Positions 9,143 through 17,261 are shown, counted from the stretch's first letter. The stretch is 64,000 nucleotides of DNA from Aestuariivirga litoralis (GCF_003234965.1 NZ_QKVK01000001.1:248001-312000); one strand, 5' to 3'. Made by a program: numbers and translations. Notes: a model not told the origin generated them from the sequence alone.

Positions 9143-9894
9143 GCCACGGCCTGGGCGCCGGTGATCTCCACCAGCGAACCGCACATGAAGGGCGCCTCGT
9201 CGCTCGCCAGGAAGGCGACGAGCGCGGCCACCTCCTCCGGCTTGCCGATCCGCCCGAAGGGCACCAGCCTGTCGAGATCGGCGATGGTGCGGCCGGAGCG
9301 CTTGACGCCTGCCTCCAGCATCGGCGTGTGGATCTCGCCCGGGCAGACGGCATTCACGCGGATCCCGTGGGGCGCATAGTCGCGCGCCAGGTTCTGCGTG
9401 AAGCTCGCCACCGCCGCCTTGGACACGTTGTAGGCGATGTGGCCGGGTGCCGGATGGAGGCCCCATTGCGAGGCGGTATTGACGATGGCGCCGCCGCCCC
9501 GGTCCATCATCTGCGGGATCACGGCGCGGCAGAGGTGGAACATCGCGTCGATGTTCACCGCGAAGGTCTGGTCCCAGTCGTCTTCCGAAATGGCCATGAT
9601 GTTGCCGCGGCGGTTGATGCCGGCGTTGTTGACCAGCACGTCCACCGCGCCCTGCGCCGCCAGCGCCTGGCTCACCAGCGCATGGCATTCCGCCGCCTTC
9701 GCGATATCGGCTGCAATGCTCGACGCCCTGTGCCCGCCGGCGCGGATCGCGGCGGCCACCGCCTCGGCGCCCGCGGCATTGACGTCCGTTACCACCACAT
9801 GGGCGCCTTCCGACGCGAGCCGCGCCGCGATGGCCGAGCCAATGCCGCCACCGCCGCCCGTCACCAGCGCCACCTTGCCCTGAAACCTGTTCAT
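9139..9894 (-). CDS. Short-chain dehydrogenase/reductase (SDR)
   Basis: 251 residues from ATG 9894, which has AGGAGAAGG before it. Classical SDR features: TGGGGGIGSAIA (about 11-22) binding NAD(P), NNAGIN (about 86-91), and catalytic Ser and YNVSK with the usual spacing (NTASQWGLHPAPGHIAYNVSK). The motif VVTDVNAA suggests NAD preference because an acidic residue follows beta-2. It is the last gene of the hydroxyproline-type operon. The substrate is unknown; it may oxidise an alcohol or semialdehyde from that pathway, in a place where other clusters carry an aldehyde dehydrogenase. Confidence 0.85.
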   Translation of the reverse strand: MNRFQGKVALVTGGGGGIGSAIAARLASEGAHVVVTDVNAAGAEAVAAAIRAGGHRASSIAADIAKAAECHALVSQALAAQGAVDVLVNNAGINRRGNIMAISEDDWDQTFAVNIDAMFHLCRAVIPQMMDRGGGAIVNTASQWGLHPAPGHIAYNVSKAAVASFTQNLARDYAPHGIRVNAVCPGEIHTPMLEAGVKRSGRTIADLDRLVPFGRIGKPEEVAALVAFLASDEAPFMCGSLVEITGAQAVA

Positions 9895-9904
9895 CGCCTT
9901 CTCC

Positions 9905-10936
9905 TCAGCCCAGTTCGCCCACCTGCGGGCCCCATGTGTCCGAGAGTGCAAAGCCCCTCGGGAAGGGATCGTCCGGATCGATGCGCAGTTCCTCGCGGCC
10001 ATAGACCCAGGCCTCGCCGGTGATGCGCGGCAGCACGGCCCTGATGTTGCCAACGGCGGCCTCGCCGATGGCCTCGGCCCTGAAGGTGCCACCGATGATG
10101 GAGCGCGAGAGGCGCGCGTCACCCGTCTTCACCTCGCCCCGGGCATGCAGCACCGCGAGATTGGCGGACGATCCCGTGCCGCAGGGGCTGCGGTCGACGC
10201 GGCCGGGCTTCAGCGTGGTGCAGGTCCTCACCGCGCCGTCGGCATCGCGGTCGCGGAACATCACATAGGCGATCTCGTCGAGGCTCGCGATCTCCGGATG
10301 TGCCACCTTCACCTGCTCCTTCAGCAGCGCCTTGATCGCGATCCCGGCCTCGGCCAGGGCGCGGGCATTGTCAGGCACGATGGCGAGCCCGACCTGCGCC
10401 ACATCGACCAGGGCATAGAACACGCCGCCAAAGGCGATGTCGGCGCGGATGGTGCCCCACTTCGGCGTCTTCACCTGCGCATCGATGTCCAGCGCGAAGG
10501 CCGGCACGTTGTCGAGGCTCACGGAGAGGCAGCGCCCGCCCCTGCAGCGCGCCCGCGCCGTGATGAGGCCCGCGGCGGTGTCGAGCCTCACCACCGTCTC
10601 GGGCTCGACCATCCTCACCCGCCCCGATTCGAGCAGGGCCGTCACCACGCAGATGCAGTTCGAGCCTGACATCGGGTGCGCACGGTCGGCCTGCAGCACG
10701 ATGAAGCCCGCATCGGCATCGGGCCGCGTCGGCGGCAGAGCCAAGTTCACCGTCATCGCCACATGGGCGCGCGGCTCGAATGTCACGAAGCGGCGGAGCC
10801 GGTCGTCGACGGTGTTGATGTGGTTCATCTTGTCGAGGATGCTGGCGCCGGGGATCTCCGGGGCACCACCCACGATCACCTTGCCGATCTCGCCCTGGCA
10901 ATGCACCAGCAGCAGCTCGAGGCTGTTCTTCCACAT
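9905..10936 (-). CDS. Proline racemase family: hydroxyproline 2-epimerase or dehydratase
   Basis: 343 residues. ATG 10936 was preferred over GTG 10945 because AGGGAG lies 8 bp upstream. The two active-site loops are MSGSN with Ser90 and SPCGTG with Cys252. The family uses Cys/Cys, Ser/Cys or Cys/Thr pairs. A Ser/Cys pair points to a hydroxyproline epimerase-like two-base enzyme rather than the Cys/Thr trans-3-hydroxyproline dehydratase, but the call is not certain. The gene lies 12 bp after the FAD dehydrogenase stop in the same operon as a DapA-like lyase, which supports conversion of trans-4-hydroxy-L-proline to the cis-D isomer. Confidence 0.85.
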   Translation of the reverse strand: MWKNSLELLLVHCQGEIGKVIVGGAPEIPGASILDKMNHINTVDDRLRRFVTFEPRAHVAMTVNLALPPTRPDADAGFIVLQADRAHPMSGSNCICVVTALLESGRVRMVEPETVVRLDTAAGLITARARCRGGRCLSVSLDNVPAFALDIDAQVKTPKWGTIRADIAFGGVFYALVDVAQVGLAIVPDNARALAEAGIAIKALLKEQVKVAHPEIASLDEIAYVMFRDRDADGAVRTCTTLKPGRVDRSPCGTGSSANLAVLHARGEVKTGDARLSRSIIGGTFRAEAIGEAAVGNIRAVLPRITGEAWVYGREELRIDPDDPFPRGFALSDTWGPQVGELG

Positions 10937-10948
10937 GGGCCGCACTCC

Positions 10949-12181
10949 CTAGAATCGGTCGACGCGATAGGGCGTCATGTCGATGGGCGGTGGGGCGCCC
11001 GTGATGAGATCGGCCATCAGCCGCGCATTGGTGGCGGCATAGGTGAGGCCAAGATGGCCGTGGCCCGTTGCATAGAACAGGCCCCTCGTCTTCGCGGAGG
11101 CAGACATCACCGGCACCGTGTCCGGGAACGCCGGACGATGGCCCATCCATTCGGTGAAGTCCTCGCATTGCAGGTTCGGCAGCGCCTCCCGGGCGCGCTT
11201 CACCGTGATCTTCGAGCGGCGGTAATCCGGCGGCGCATCGATGCCCGCCATTTCCACCGTGCCGCCGACGCGGATGCCGCCCGCCGTCGGCGTGACCATG
11301 AAGGCGCGCGCCGGCCAGATGATGGAATGCGTCATCGTGATGCCGGGCTTCATGATCTGCGTGTGGTAGCCGCGCTCTGTCTCGAGCGGGATGGGCTCGC
11401 CCAGCATCCTGGCCAGCTTCGCCGAGTGCACGCCGGCTGCGACCACCACCTCGTCAGCCGCGATGCGCCGCCCGTCCTTCAGCAGCACGGCCCGCATGGC
11501 CTCGCCCCGCTCGAAACCCACCACCTCGCCCTGCTCGATGCGGCCGCCGAGTGCCGAGAAGCGCTCGGCCAGCTTCACCACCAGCTGGTAGGGATTGCGC
11601 ATCGAGCGGTTCTGCGGGAACAGCACGGCGAGCCCCACCGTGTCGGAGAGTTCCGGTTCCAGCGCCCGGATGGCCTGCCGCCCGATCACCTCATGCGGGA
11701 AGCCGAAGCGCTCGAGGATGTCGATGTGCTCCCGGTCGGCCCTGAACTCGGCCTCGTCGGTGTAGAGCGACAGGCAGCCGGCCTCCGACAGTTCGCCCGC
11801 GAGGCCCGTTTCCTTCAGCAGCGGGTCGAGATCGTCATATACGCGGGCACACAACGCTGCGCCTTGCGCTTCGAGTTCGCGAAGCTTCGCGGGCCGCGAG
11901 GCCGCGATGAAGCGCAGGAACCACGGCGTCAGCCTCGGCATATAGGCGGGGCGCACGCGCACCGGTCCCTCCGGGTCCATCAGCCAGCCCGGAATCTGCT
12001 TCCAGACCGATGGCCGCGACGCGGGCATGAACTCGGTCACGGCAATCGAGGCCATGTTGCCATAGGACGCGCCCCTGCCGGGCGCATCGCGCTCGATCAG
12101 CACCACGTCACGGCCACGCTTCTGCAGCTGATAGGCCAGCGTGGTGCCGATGATGCCGGCGCCGATGACGGCGGTGGCCAT
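10949..12181 (-). CDS. FAD-dependent D-amino acid (D-hydroxyproline) dehydrogenase, DadA family
   Basis: A 410-residue DAO/DadA-type oxidoreductase. The N-terminal Rossmann motif is AVIGAGIIGTTLAYQLQKRG (residues 4-23), followed by ERDAPGRGAS, and the C-terminal FAD motif includes YATGHGHLGLTYA. In hydroxyproline catabolism this family oxidises cis-4-hydroxy-D-proline to 1-pyrroline-4-hydroxy-2-carboxylate and passes electrons to the respiratory chain. The position between the epimerase and DapA-like genes matches that step. Generic D-amino acid dehydrogenase activity is the alternative. Confidence 0.85.
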   Translation of the reverse strand: MATAVIGAGIIGTTLAYQLQKRGRDVVLIERDAPGRGASYGNMASIAVTEFMPASRPSVWKQIPGWLMDPEGPVRVRPAYMPRLTPWFLRFIAASRPAKLRELEAQGAALCARVYDDLDPLLKETGLAGELSEAGCLSLYTDEAEFRADREHIDILERFGFPHEVIGRQAIRALEPELSDTVGLAVLFPQNRSMRNPYQLVVKLAERFSALGGRIEQGEVVGFERGEAMRAVLLKDGRRIAADEVVVAAGVHSAKLARMLGEPIPLETERGYHTQIMKPGITMTHSIIWPARAFMVTPTAGGIRVGGTVEMAGIDAPPDYRRSKITVKRAREALPNLQCEDFTEWMGHRPAFPDTVPVMSASAKTRGLFYATGHGHLGLTYAATNARLMADLITGAPPPIDMTPYRVDRF

Positions 12182-12189
12182 GGGCTGCG

Positions 12190-13077
12190 TTACCTCCAGC
12201 TGATGATGGGTTCCATGGCGGCGCGGAAGGCGGCCTTCTCCTCCGCCGTCAGGGGCCCCAGCGGCAACCGGCTCTCGCCCACCGGGATGCCCTGCAGCTC
12301 GCAGCCATATTTCACCTTCTGCACGAACTTGCCGGACTCAAGTTCCTTCATGGCCTGGAACAGGGTGGCCATCTGGGCCCGCGCCTTCTTCATGTCGCCG
12401 GACCGGAAGCTGCGGTCGAGGTCGCAGCAGGCCCTGGCCATGCAGTTGGCCGGCCCGCAGATCCAGCTGTCCGCGCCCCAGAACATGAAGTCGAGGGCCG
12501 CATCGTCCGAACCGGAGACCAGCTGCAGCCTTCCGTCATAGCGCGCGAAGATCTCGATCGCCCGCTGCAGCACGCCCGAACTTTCCTTGATGCCGATGAC
12601 GCGCGGATGATCCGCCAGCGCATCGAGCACCTCGAAGCCGATCTCCACCCCGTCCTTGGCGGGATAGCTGTAGAGCACGATGTTGACGTCGACCGCATCG
12701 AGCACCGCCCTGAAATGGGTGATCATCTCCGCCTGCGAGGGCTTGGTGTAGAAGGGCACGGCAAGCAGCACGGTGTCGTAGCCGATGTCCCTGGCCCGCC
12801 GGGTGTTGGCGATGACGCCCTTGGTGTGGGGCGCATTGGTGCCGGCGATCAGCGTTTCGCCGGGCCTCGCGAAATCCTTCACGAAGCGCAATACCTGATC
12901 GCGTTCCCCATCCGAGAGGAAGCTGTATTCGCCCGTCGAGCCGCAGGGCACCCAGCCGGTGACGCCCGCCGCGCGCAGCGTGGTCAGCAGCGCCTCGAAG
13001 GCCTTGAAGTCGACCTCTCCCGTCGCGTCGAACGGCGTCACCAGGGCGGGCATCACGCCCGACAGCTTCTTCTTCAT
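12190..13077 (-). CDS. DapA-family lyase, probable 1-pyrroline-4-hydroxy-2-carboxylate deaminase
   Basis: 295 residues of the dihydrodipicolinate synthase/N-acetylneuraminate lyase TIM barrel. Seen are GSTGEYSFLSDGERDQV (the CGSTGE loop), VLYSYPA with the catalytic tyrosine, and IGIKESSG with the Schiff-base lysine. The hydroxyproline pathway uses such an enzyme to deaminate 1-pyrroline-4-hydroxy-2-carboxylate to alpha-ketoglutarate semialdehyde. ATG 13077 was preferred to GTG 13080 and TTG 13089, with GGAG upstream. First gene of the minus-strand operon, divergent from the GntR regulator. True lysine-pathway DapA is less likely given the neighbours. Confidence 0.85.
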   Translation of the reverse strand: MKKKLSGVMPALVTPFDATGEVDFKAFEALLTTLRAAGVTGWVPCGSTGEYSFLSDGERDQVLRFVKDFARPGETLIAGTNAPHTKGVIANTRRARDIGYDTVLLAVPFYTKPSQAEMITHFRAVLDAVDVNIVLYSYPAKDGVEIGFEVLDALADHPRVIGIKESSGVLQRAIEIFARYDGRLQLVSGSDDAALDFMFWGADSWICGPANCMARACCDLDRSFRSGDMKKARAQMATLFQAMKELESGKFVQKVKYGCELQGIPVGESRLPLGPLTAEEKAAFRAAMEPIISWR

Positions 13078-13102
13078 CACCCTCTCCAAGGATCATCTTG
13101 CA

Positions 13103-13134
13103 TGTCGACTTATTGTCGACTATTTGTCGACAAA
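13103..13134. promoter_or_regulatory. Triple GTCGAC operator between the catabolic operon and gntR
   Basis: Three GTCGAC cores at 13104-13109, 13115-13120 and 13126-13131 are spaced exactly 11 bp, on one face of the helix. The last is the perfect palindrome TTTGTCGACAAA (13123-13134). FCD-type GntR regulators bind short palindromes of this kind, so this is the likely operator for the regulator just downstream, placed between the two divergent starts. Confidence 0.7.
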
Positions 13135-13158
13135 GTCAAGAGGCGAGGCGCGGGACCC

Positions 13159-13890
13159 ATGGCGAAGGCAGCGAAGAAGGCGGCGAAACCCCGCTCGGCG
13201 GGCTGGACAGGCGTCTATGAAACGCTGCGCCACGACATCCTGTCGCTGGCGCTGGCACCGGGCGAGCTGCTCGATGAAATGAGCCTGTCGCGCCGCTTCG
13301 GCTTCTCGCGCTCGCCGATCCGCGAGGCCCTGATCAGGCTCTCCTCCGATGGCCTTGTCGTCAACCTGCCCAACCGCACCACCATCGTCGCCCCGGTCGA
13401 CATCGCCCGCTTCCCGCAATATGTCGACGCGCTCGACCTGGCGCAGCGCATCAACACGCGCCTTGCCGCGGAACTGCGCACGGAAGCCGATATCAGGGAC
13501 ATCGAGGCCGCCCAGCAGGGCTTCATCGCTGCGGTGAAGTCGAAGGACCACCTTGCCATGTCGGAGGCCAACAAGCACTTCCACATGGCCATCGCGCGGG
13601 CGGGCAGGAACGCCTGGTTCGCCGCTTTCTACGAGAAGCTGCTCGACGAGGGACGCCGCATCCTGCACCTCCATTTCGACTACATCGAGCGCACCAATGA
13701 CGGCCGCCTCCTCACCGACGAGCATGAGGAGATGATCAAGGCCATCCGCGCCCGTGACGTCGCCCGTGCCGACCGGCTGGCGCATGATCACTCGCGCCAG
13801 TTCCGCGACCGCTTCCTCGATTTCCTGCGCGCCAACTACAGTTCCTCGATCGACCTCGATGCACCGGGGCCCTCCACCGCGCGCCGCTGA
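13159..13890 (+). CDS. GntR-family (FCD) transcriptional regulator
   Basis: 243 residues from ATG 13159. After a basic N-terminal tail (MAKAAKKAAK) comes a winged helix (YETLRHDILSLALAPGELL, then SRRFGFSRSPIREALIRLSSDGLV, about residues 20-80). An all-helical FCD ligand domain follows, with metal-binding histidines visible in HFHMAIA and HDHSRQFRDRFLDF. It is divergent from the hydroxyproline-type operon with a triple palindrome between them, so it is very probably that operon's local repressor. The frame is open far upstream but overlaps the opposite gene; the chosen start keeps the operator outside the coding region. Confidence 0.88.
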   Translation: MAKAAKKAAKPRSAGWTGVYETLRHDILSLALAPGELLDEMSLSRRFGFSRSPIREALIRLSSDGLVVNLPNRTTIVAPVDIARFPQYVDALDLAQRINTRLAAELRTEADIRDIEAAQQGFIAAVKSKDHLAMSEANKHFHMAIARAGRNAWFAAFYEKLLDEGRRILHLHFDYIERTNDGRLLTDEHEEMIKAIRARDVARADRLAHDHSRQFRDRFLDFLRANYSSSIDLDAPGPSTARR

Positions 13891-13893
13891 CAC

Positions 13894-13935
13894 TTGACGG
13901 GATTTCGACATCGTTATATCTCGTTGGATATAACG
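13894..13935 (+). promoter_or_regulatory. modA promoter with ModE-like molybdate operator
   Basis: TTGACG (13894-13899) is the likely -35. The inverted repeat CGTTATATC (13912-13920) and GATATAACG (13927-13935), with a 6-bp spacer, covers the -10 position. It closely matches the ModE operator pattern (CGTTATAT...ATAACG) known from enterobacterial modABC. Molybdate-loaded ModE would repress modA here. The spacing to the start (GAAGGAG, GTG 13954) is consistent. Confidence 0.75.
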
Positions 13936-13953
13936 AATCGAAGGAGACTGGAC

Positions 13954-14742
13954 GTGATCACGCGCCGGAACCTTGCCACGGGGCTCCTGGCTTCGGCCCT
14001 TGCCCTGGCGGCCTTGCTGCCAATGCCCGTTGGCGCCGCGGAGAAGGTGACGGTCTTTGCCGCCGCCAGCCTGAAGAACGCGCTGGACGAGGTGAGCGCA
14101 GCCTGGATGTCCAGCGCGGGCAAGGAAACCACCAATTCCTACGCGGCCAGTTCGGCCCTGGCCAAGCAGATCGAGTCCGGCGCTCCTGCCGACGTCTTCA
14201 TCTCGGCCGATCTCGACTGGATGAAATACCTGGCGGAGAGGAATCTGGTGGCGGCAGGCAGCGAGGTGCAGCTGCTGGGCAATGAACTGGTGCTGGTGGC
14301 CCCGGCCGGGTCCACCGCCACGGCCACCATCGCACCGGGCTTCGACCTTGCGGGCCTTCTGGCTGGCGGCAGGCTGGCGGTGGGCGACGTCAAGTCGGTG
14401 CCTGCCGGCAAATATGCCAAGGCGGCGCTGGAGAAGCTGGGCGTCTGGCCCAGTGTGGAGAACAGTCTCGCCCAGGCCGAGAACGTGCGCGCCGCGCTGA
14501 AGCTCGTCGCGGCCGGCGAGGCGCCGGCCGGCATCGTCTATCAGACCGATGCACGCGAGGACGACAAGGTGAAGGTGCTGGCCACCTTCCCGGCGGACAC
14601 ACACCCGCCCATCATCTATCCCGCCGCCCTCATGGCGGCTTCGCAGAATGCCGATGCGGCGGCCTTCGTGGCCTTCCTCCAGACGCCGGCCGCGCTGGAC
14701 ATCTTCCGGGCCCACGGCTTCACCATTCTCGCCGGCAAGTGA
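13954..14742 (+). CDS. modA: Molybdate ABC transporter substrate-binding protein
   Basis: 262 residues. GTG 13954 with AAGGAG 7 bp upstream starts a signal peptide (RRNLATGLLASALALAALLPMPVGAA). The mature protein begins EKVTVFAAASLKNALDEV. Typical ModA oxyanion-binding segments follow: AASS near residue 65, GAPADVFISAD and YQTDA. It captures molybdate (or tungstate) in the periplasm for a ModBC importer. No modB or modC follows; the next gene is on the other strand beyond a hairpin. A ModE-like box precedes it. Confidence 0.9.
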   Translation: MITRRNLATGLLASALALAALLPMPVGAAEKVTVFAAASLKNALDEVSAAWMSSAGKETTNSYAASSALAKQIESGAPADVFISADLDWMKYLAERNLVAAGSEVQLLGNELVLVAPAGSTATATIAPGFDLAGLLAGGRLAVGDVKSVPAGKYAKAALEKLGVWPSVENSLAQAENVRAALKLVAAGEAPAGIVYQTDAREDDKVKVLATFPADTHPPIIYPAALMAASQNADAAAFVAFLQTPAALDIFRAHGFTILAGK

Positions 14743-14750
14743 GCATGGCA

Positions 14751-14784
14751 AAAAAGCCCGCAGCACCTTGCGGCGCTGCGGGCT
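14751..14784 (-). terminator. Rho-independent terminator
   Basis: A perfect 10-bp stem AGCCCGCAGC (14755-14764) / GCTGCGGGCT (14775-14784) with a 10-nt loop. The A-run at 14750-14755 becomes a U-run only for minus-strand transcripts, so it ends the gene at 14826-15272. It may also slow readthrough from modA. Confidence 0.8.
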
Positions 14785-14825
14785 CAGATGGATGTCTTGC
14801 GGCTGAAGCTTACTGACTTACGAAA

Positions 14826-15272
14826 TCAATGGGCGCGGGCGGCGCGCAGCGGATGGGCAACACCTTCCACCGCAACGGCTTCGCCGGCGGCCTCGAGCAG
14901 CATGTCCTTCTTGCGCTGCAGGTCGACCTGCACGGTGATCAGCTTGGCGCGCAGCGTGTTGTTCTGCTCGGTGAGCAGGTTGACGATCCGGTCGAACTGG
15001 CGGATCTTTTCCTCACGGATGGCAACTTCCTCGGTCCGGCGGGTGCCGTCGGCGGCCATGCGATGGGACAGTTCCAGAATGTCGTTCTCGGTGGAGGAGG
15101 CGAGATACTCAGCCCCGAACCCCACGAGCAGGCTCACCAGCGTCAGCGCACCGGCAGCCGCCAGCATGGTGGAGTCTTCCGGCAGCGCCCACACGAAACC
15201 GGCGAGCGGCAGGCTGATCAGCAGCAGCGCCTTGCACATCATGCGAAGAACACGGCGTTTCGCGGCGGTCAT
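14826..15272 (-). CDS. Small membrane protein with coiled coil, unknown function
   Basis: 148 residues from ATG 15272, with GGAGGAAG 7 bp upstream. Two hydrophobic segments lie near the N terminus (MCKALLLISLPLAGFVWAL and MLAAAGALTLVSLLVGFG). A long helical region follows (RRTEEVAIREEKIRQFDRIV through LQRKKDMLLEAAGEAVA, about residues 75-135) that should form a coiled coil. It resembles no enzyme. It ends at a strong terminator, so it is probably transcribed alone. Confidence 0.65.
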   Translation of the reverse strand: MTAAKRRVLRMMCKALLLISLPLAGFVWALPEDSTMLAAAGALTLVSLLVGFGAEYLASSTENDILELSHRMAADGTRRTEEVAIREEKIRQFDRIVNLLTEQNNTLRAKLITVQVDLQRKKDMLLEAAGEAVAVEGVAHPLRAARAH

Positions 15273-15660
15273 GCTCAACTTCCTCCAGCAACCGCCACAC
15301 CGGGCGGGTGTGGCACAGCGCGCAGGTTTACCAGAAGGCGCACTCGGTAAGGTTACGTAGCAGTTTTACCATATGATTCAATACAATCCTTTTCACGACT
15401 TTGGCCGAGGATGCGTCGGATTGTCGCATGTACTGTAAACTCTGCCATAGCCAAGCAGTGCGTGATTCGCATGCCTTGGCCCTTCTTCTGGCCCAGCCAT
15501 GCACCCATCGCGCAGCTCATACACTCAGAATTGTGGAGGGCGCCCGTTCTGGCACCGTCCCTCCCGCAATGCGAGGCTTGTGGCCACGCCCGGCCGGTGC
15601 CTACTATCTCCCTGCATGCAAAGGAAAAAGTAACCTCTGCATGCGGCGCGGGGGTTGGCT
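15273..15660. other. Intergenic region, no gene recognised
   Basis: About 390 bp between divergent genes. An AT-richer patch lies around 15350-15400. Short frames crossing it have unlike composition and no ribosome-binding sites. No RNA gene or repeat was recognised. Confidence 0.4.
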
Positions 15661-16146
15661 ATGTCGAGTGCGTATAATTCGTCCAGCAGCGTGGTGTGGC
15701 TCCCGGCCGGCAGCGGCTTTCATTCTCCATCACGCCCCTCTGGCGACGCAGTCTACATGTTCGCCCTGCGCTTTGCCGGCCACCTGGCCTATTTCAAGCT
15801 TGCTTCCACGCTCCTGCTGCAACAGGGGCTGAGCAATGGCGGGGTGGTGGTGGCGACGGCGGCCTTCGCCCTGGGCTGCCTTGCTGCCTCACGGTGGATT
15901 GCCGGGCTGCGGCGGGTTGCCGCCGAACCTCCCCATCCGGCGGCCCTGCCGCTGCTCGGCGCCACCGCCGTCCTGATCGCGATGATGGTCATGGGCCCGG
16001 TGATCTCCACCCTCCTCCCGCGCCACCCGGAGCGCGCGCTCGAGCTCATGCCACTGATCCCCGCCTGGTTCGCCCTTCTGGCGCCCCCCTGCACCGGCTT
16101 CATCGCCGCCCAGATCCTCACGGCCCGCCGTCCCACCCGCACCTGA
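15661..16146 (+). CDS. Predicted small membrane protein
   Basis: 161 residues if started at ATG 15661, or 129 from ATG 15757 (FALRFAGHLAYFK). Three to four hydrophobic stretches are visible: NGGVVVATAAFALGCLAA, AALPLLGATAVLIAMMVMG, and MPLIPAWFALLAPPCTGFIA. No family is recognised. The first 30 residues are low-complexity and may not be coding. Codon use in the second half looks genuine. Confidence 0.45.
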   Translation: MSSAYNSSSSVVWLPAGSGFHSPSRPSGDAVYMFALRFAGHLAYFKLASTLLLQQGLSNGGVVVATAAFALGCLAASRWIAGLRRVAAEPPHPAALPLLGATAVLIAMMVMGPVISTLLPRHPERALELMPLIPAWFALLAPPCTGFIAAQILTARRPTRT

Positions 16147-16169
16147 CGGCGCACCCCGTCTCCAGACCG

Positions 16170-16199
16170 AAAAGCCGCCTGCCCATGGGGCAGACGGCT
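16170..16199 (-). terminator. Terminator of tRNA-Met
   Basis: Arms AGCCGCCTGCCC (16173-16184) and GGGCAGACGGCT (16188-16199) pair with one mismatch. The AAAA before the left arm gives a U-run on the minus strand, just beyond the 3' end of the minus-strand tRNA. Confidence 0.75.
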
Positions 16200-16207
16200 C
16201 TGGAAGA

Positions 16208-16284
16208 TGGTAGCGGGAGAGGGAGTTGAACCCCCGACCCCAGGATTATGATTCCCGTGCTCTAACCAACTGAGCTACCCCGCC
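16208..16284 (-). tRNA. tRNA-Met (anticodon CAT), elongator type
   Basis: The reverse strand folds as a complete 77-nt tRNA. The acceptor GGCGGGG pairs with TCCCGCT (two G-U pairs), the D arm is GCTC...GAGC, the anticodon loop ATCATAA has CAT at its centre, and the T arm is GGGGG...CCCTC. CCA is encoded. It begins G1 with the D-loop AGTTGGTTAGA, not like the initiator (C1-A72 mismatch, GGG/CCC anticodon stem). An Ile2 (lysidine) tRNA also has CAT, but the sequence resembles alphaproteobacterial elongator Met. Confidence 0.9.
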
Positions 16285-16321
16285 GAAGTGGCGCGGATAT
16301 AGGGCGGCGGCGGGCGGCAAG

Positions 16322-17143
16322 TCAAGCCGTGTGTTGGTCCTCCGGGCCATGGTCGTGGTCATGGTCGTGATCGGTGTCGCGGTCCTTCTGGATGAAGGTG
16401 CGGTAGATCGAGATGAACAGGAAATAGAGGCTCGCCGCGATCCACACCCAGAGCTGCACCGTCTCCACCTTGCCCCAGTTCGCCCGGTCCTTGGCCTGGA
16501 TTATGAGGGAGAGCGACATGGCCGCCCACAGCACCGTCATCGGCACGGTGATCTCGCGCCAGTGCTGCACGCGCAGCGGGTGCACGAACTTGATGGGGAT
16601 GAAGGTGAGGACGCAGAGGAAGGCGATGGTGATGATGTTGGTGAGCGGCCCCGTCTGCAGGATGAAGAAATACAGCACCACCACGTTCCAGATCGCCGGG
16701 AAGCCGACGAAGTAATAGTCGTCCGACTTCATGCCCACATTGGCGAAGGTGTAGCAGGACACCGCCATGATCGCCGCCGCCGAGATCAGGCTCCAGGTCT
16801 GGCCCGAGAAGAAGAAGTCGAGCGGCGTCATGTCGAACCAGTAGACCATGAGGGCCGGCACCGCGACATAGGTGAAGAAGTCGATGACGTTGTCGAGCGT
16901 GCGGCCGTCGACATTGGGCGTATATTCGAGGACCCGGGCCTTGCGGGCCAGCGTGCCGTCCACCCCGTCCACGAACAGGGCGAGGCCCAGCCACATGAAG
17001 GCCGCCACGGGGTCGTTCTTCAGCACCGAAACGAGTGCCAGGAAGCCGAGGACGATACCGCAGGTGGTGAAGGCATGGACCGCCCACGCGACACCCTTCT
17101 TCACATCGCGGTCGATGTTGGGGTGCAGGTTGATCTTGGCCAA
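16322..17143 (-). CDS. pcs: Phosphatidylcholine synthase
   Basis: 273 residues. The CDP-alcohol phosphotransferase motif is present with its metal-binding aspartates at Asp59, Asp62, Asp84 and Asp88 (FVDGVDGTLARK ... DGRTLDNVIDFF). About eight membrane helices follow. The longer gap inside the motif and segments such as KSDDYYFVGFPAIWN are typical of Pcs, which condenses CDP-diacylglycerol with choline to make phosphatidylcholine and is common in Rhizobiales. The start is TTG 17143 (GGGAG 10 bp upstream); no in-frame ATG is near. The C terminus ends in an unusual Asp/His run (DTDHDHDHDHD) that could bind metal. Confidence 0.92.
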   Translation of the reverse strand: MAKINLHPNIDRDVKKGVAWAVHAFTTCGIVLGFLALVSVLKNDPVAAFMWLGLALFVDGVDGTLARKARVLEYTPNVDGRTLDNVIDFFTYVAVPALMVYWFDMTPLDFFFSGQTWSLISAAAIMAVSCYTFANVGMKSDDYYFVGFPAIWNVVVLYFFILQTGPLTNIITIAFLCVLTFIPIKFVHPLRVQHWREITVPMTVLWAAMSLSLIIQAKDRANWGKVETVQLWVWIAASLYFLFISIYRTFIQKDRDTDHDHDHDHGPEDQHTA

Positions 17144-17261
17144 GGCACGGATTCTCCCATGTGAGACCCGACTATAGGAAAGCCGACTGCCGGAGGCAAA
17201 TGTCTAGCCCAGCGTGTGCGGTCACGGGCGTGTGCGGAAACGGCGGTGCGGAGGGGAGGTT

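Noticed and set aside
15401-15832. Frame of 143 codons with several Cys and His residues
   Set aside because: Composition unlike neighbouring genes, no ribosome-binding site, and it overlaps a better membrane-protein frame.
16208-16284. CAT-anticodon tRNA as initiator or Ile2 tRNA
   Set aside because: Lacks the C1-A72 mismatch and GGG/CCC anticodon stem of the initiator. Ile2 remains possible but the body matches elongator Met better.
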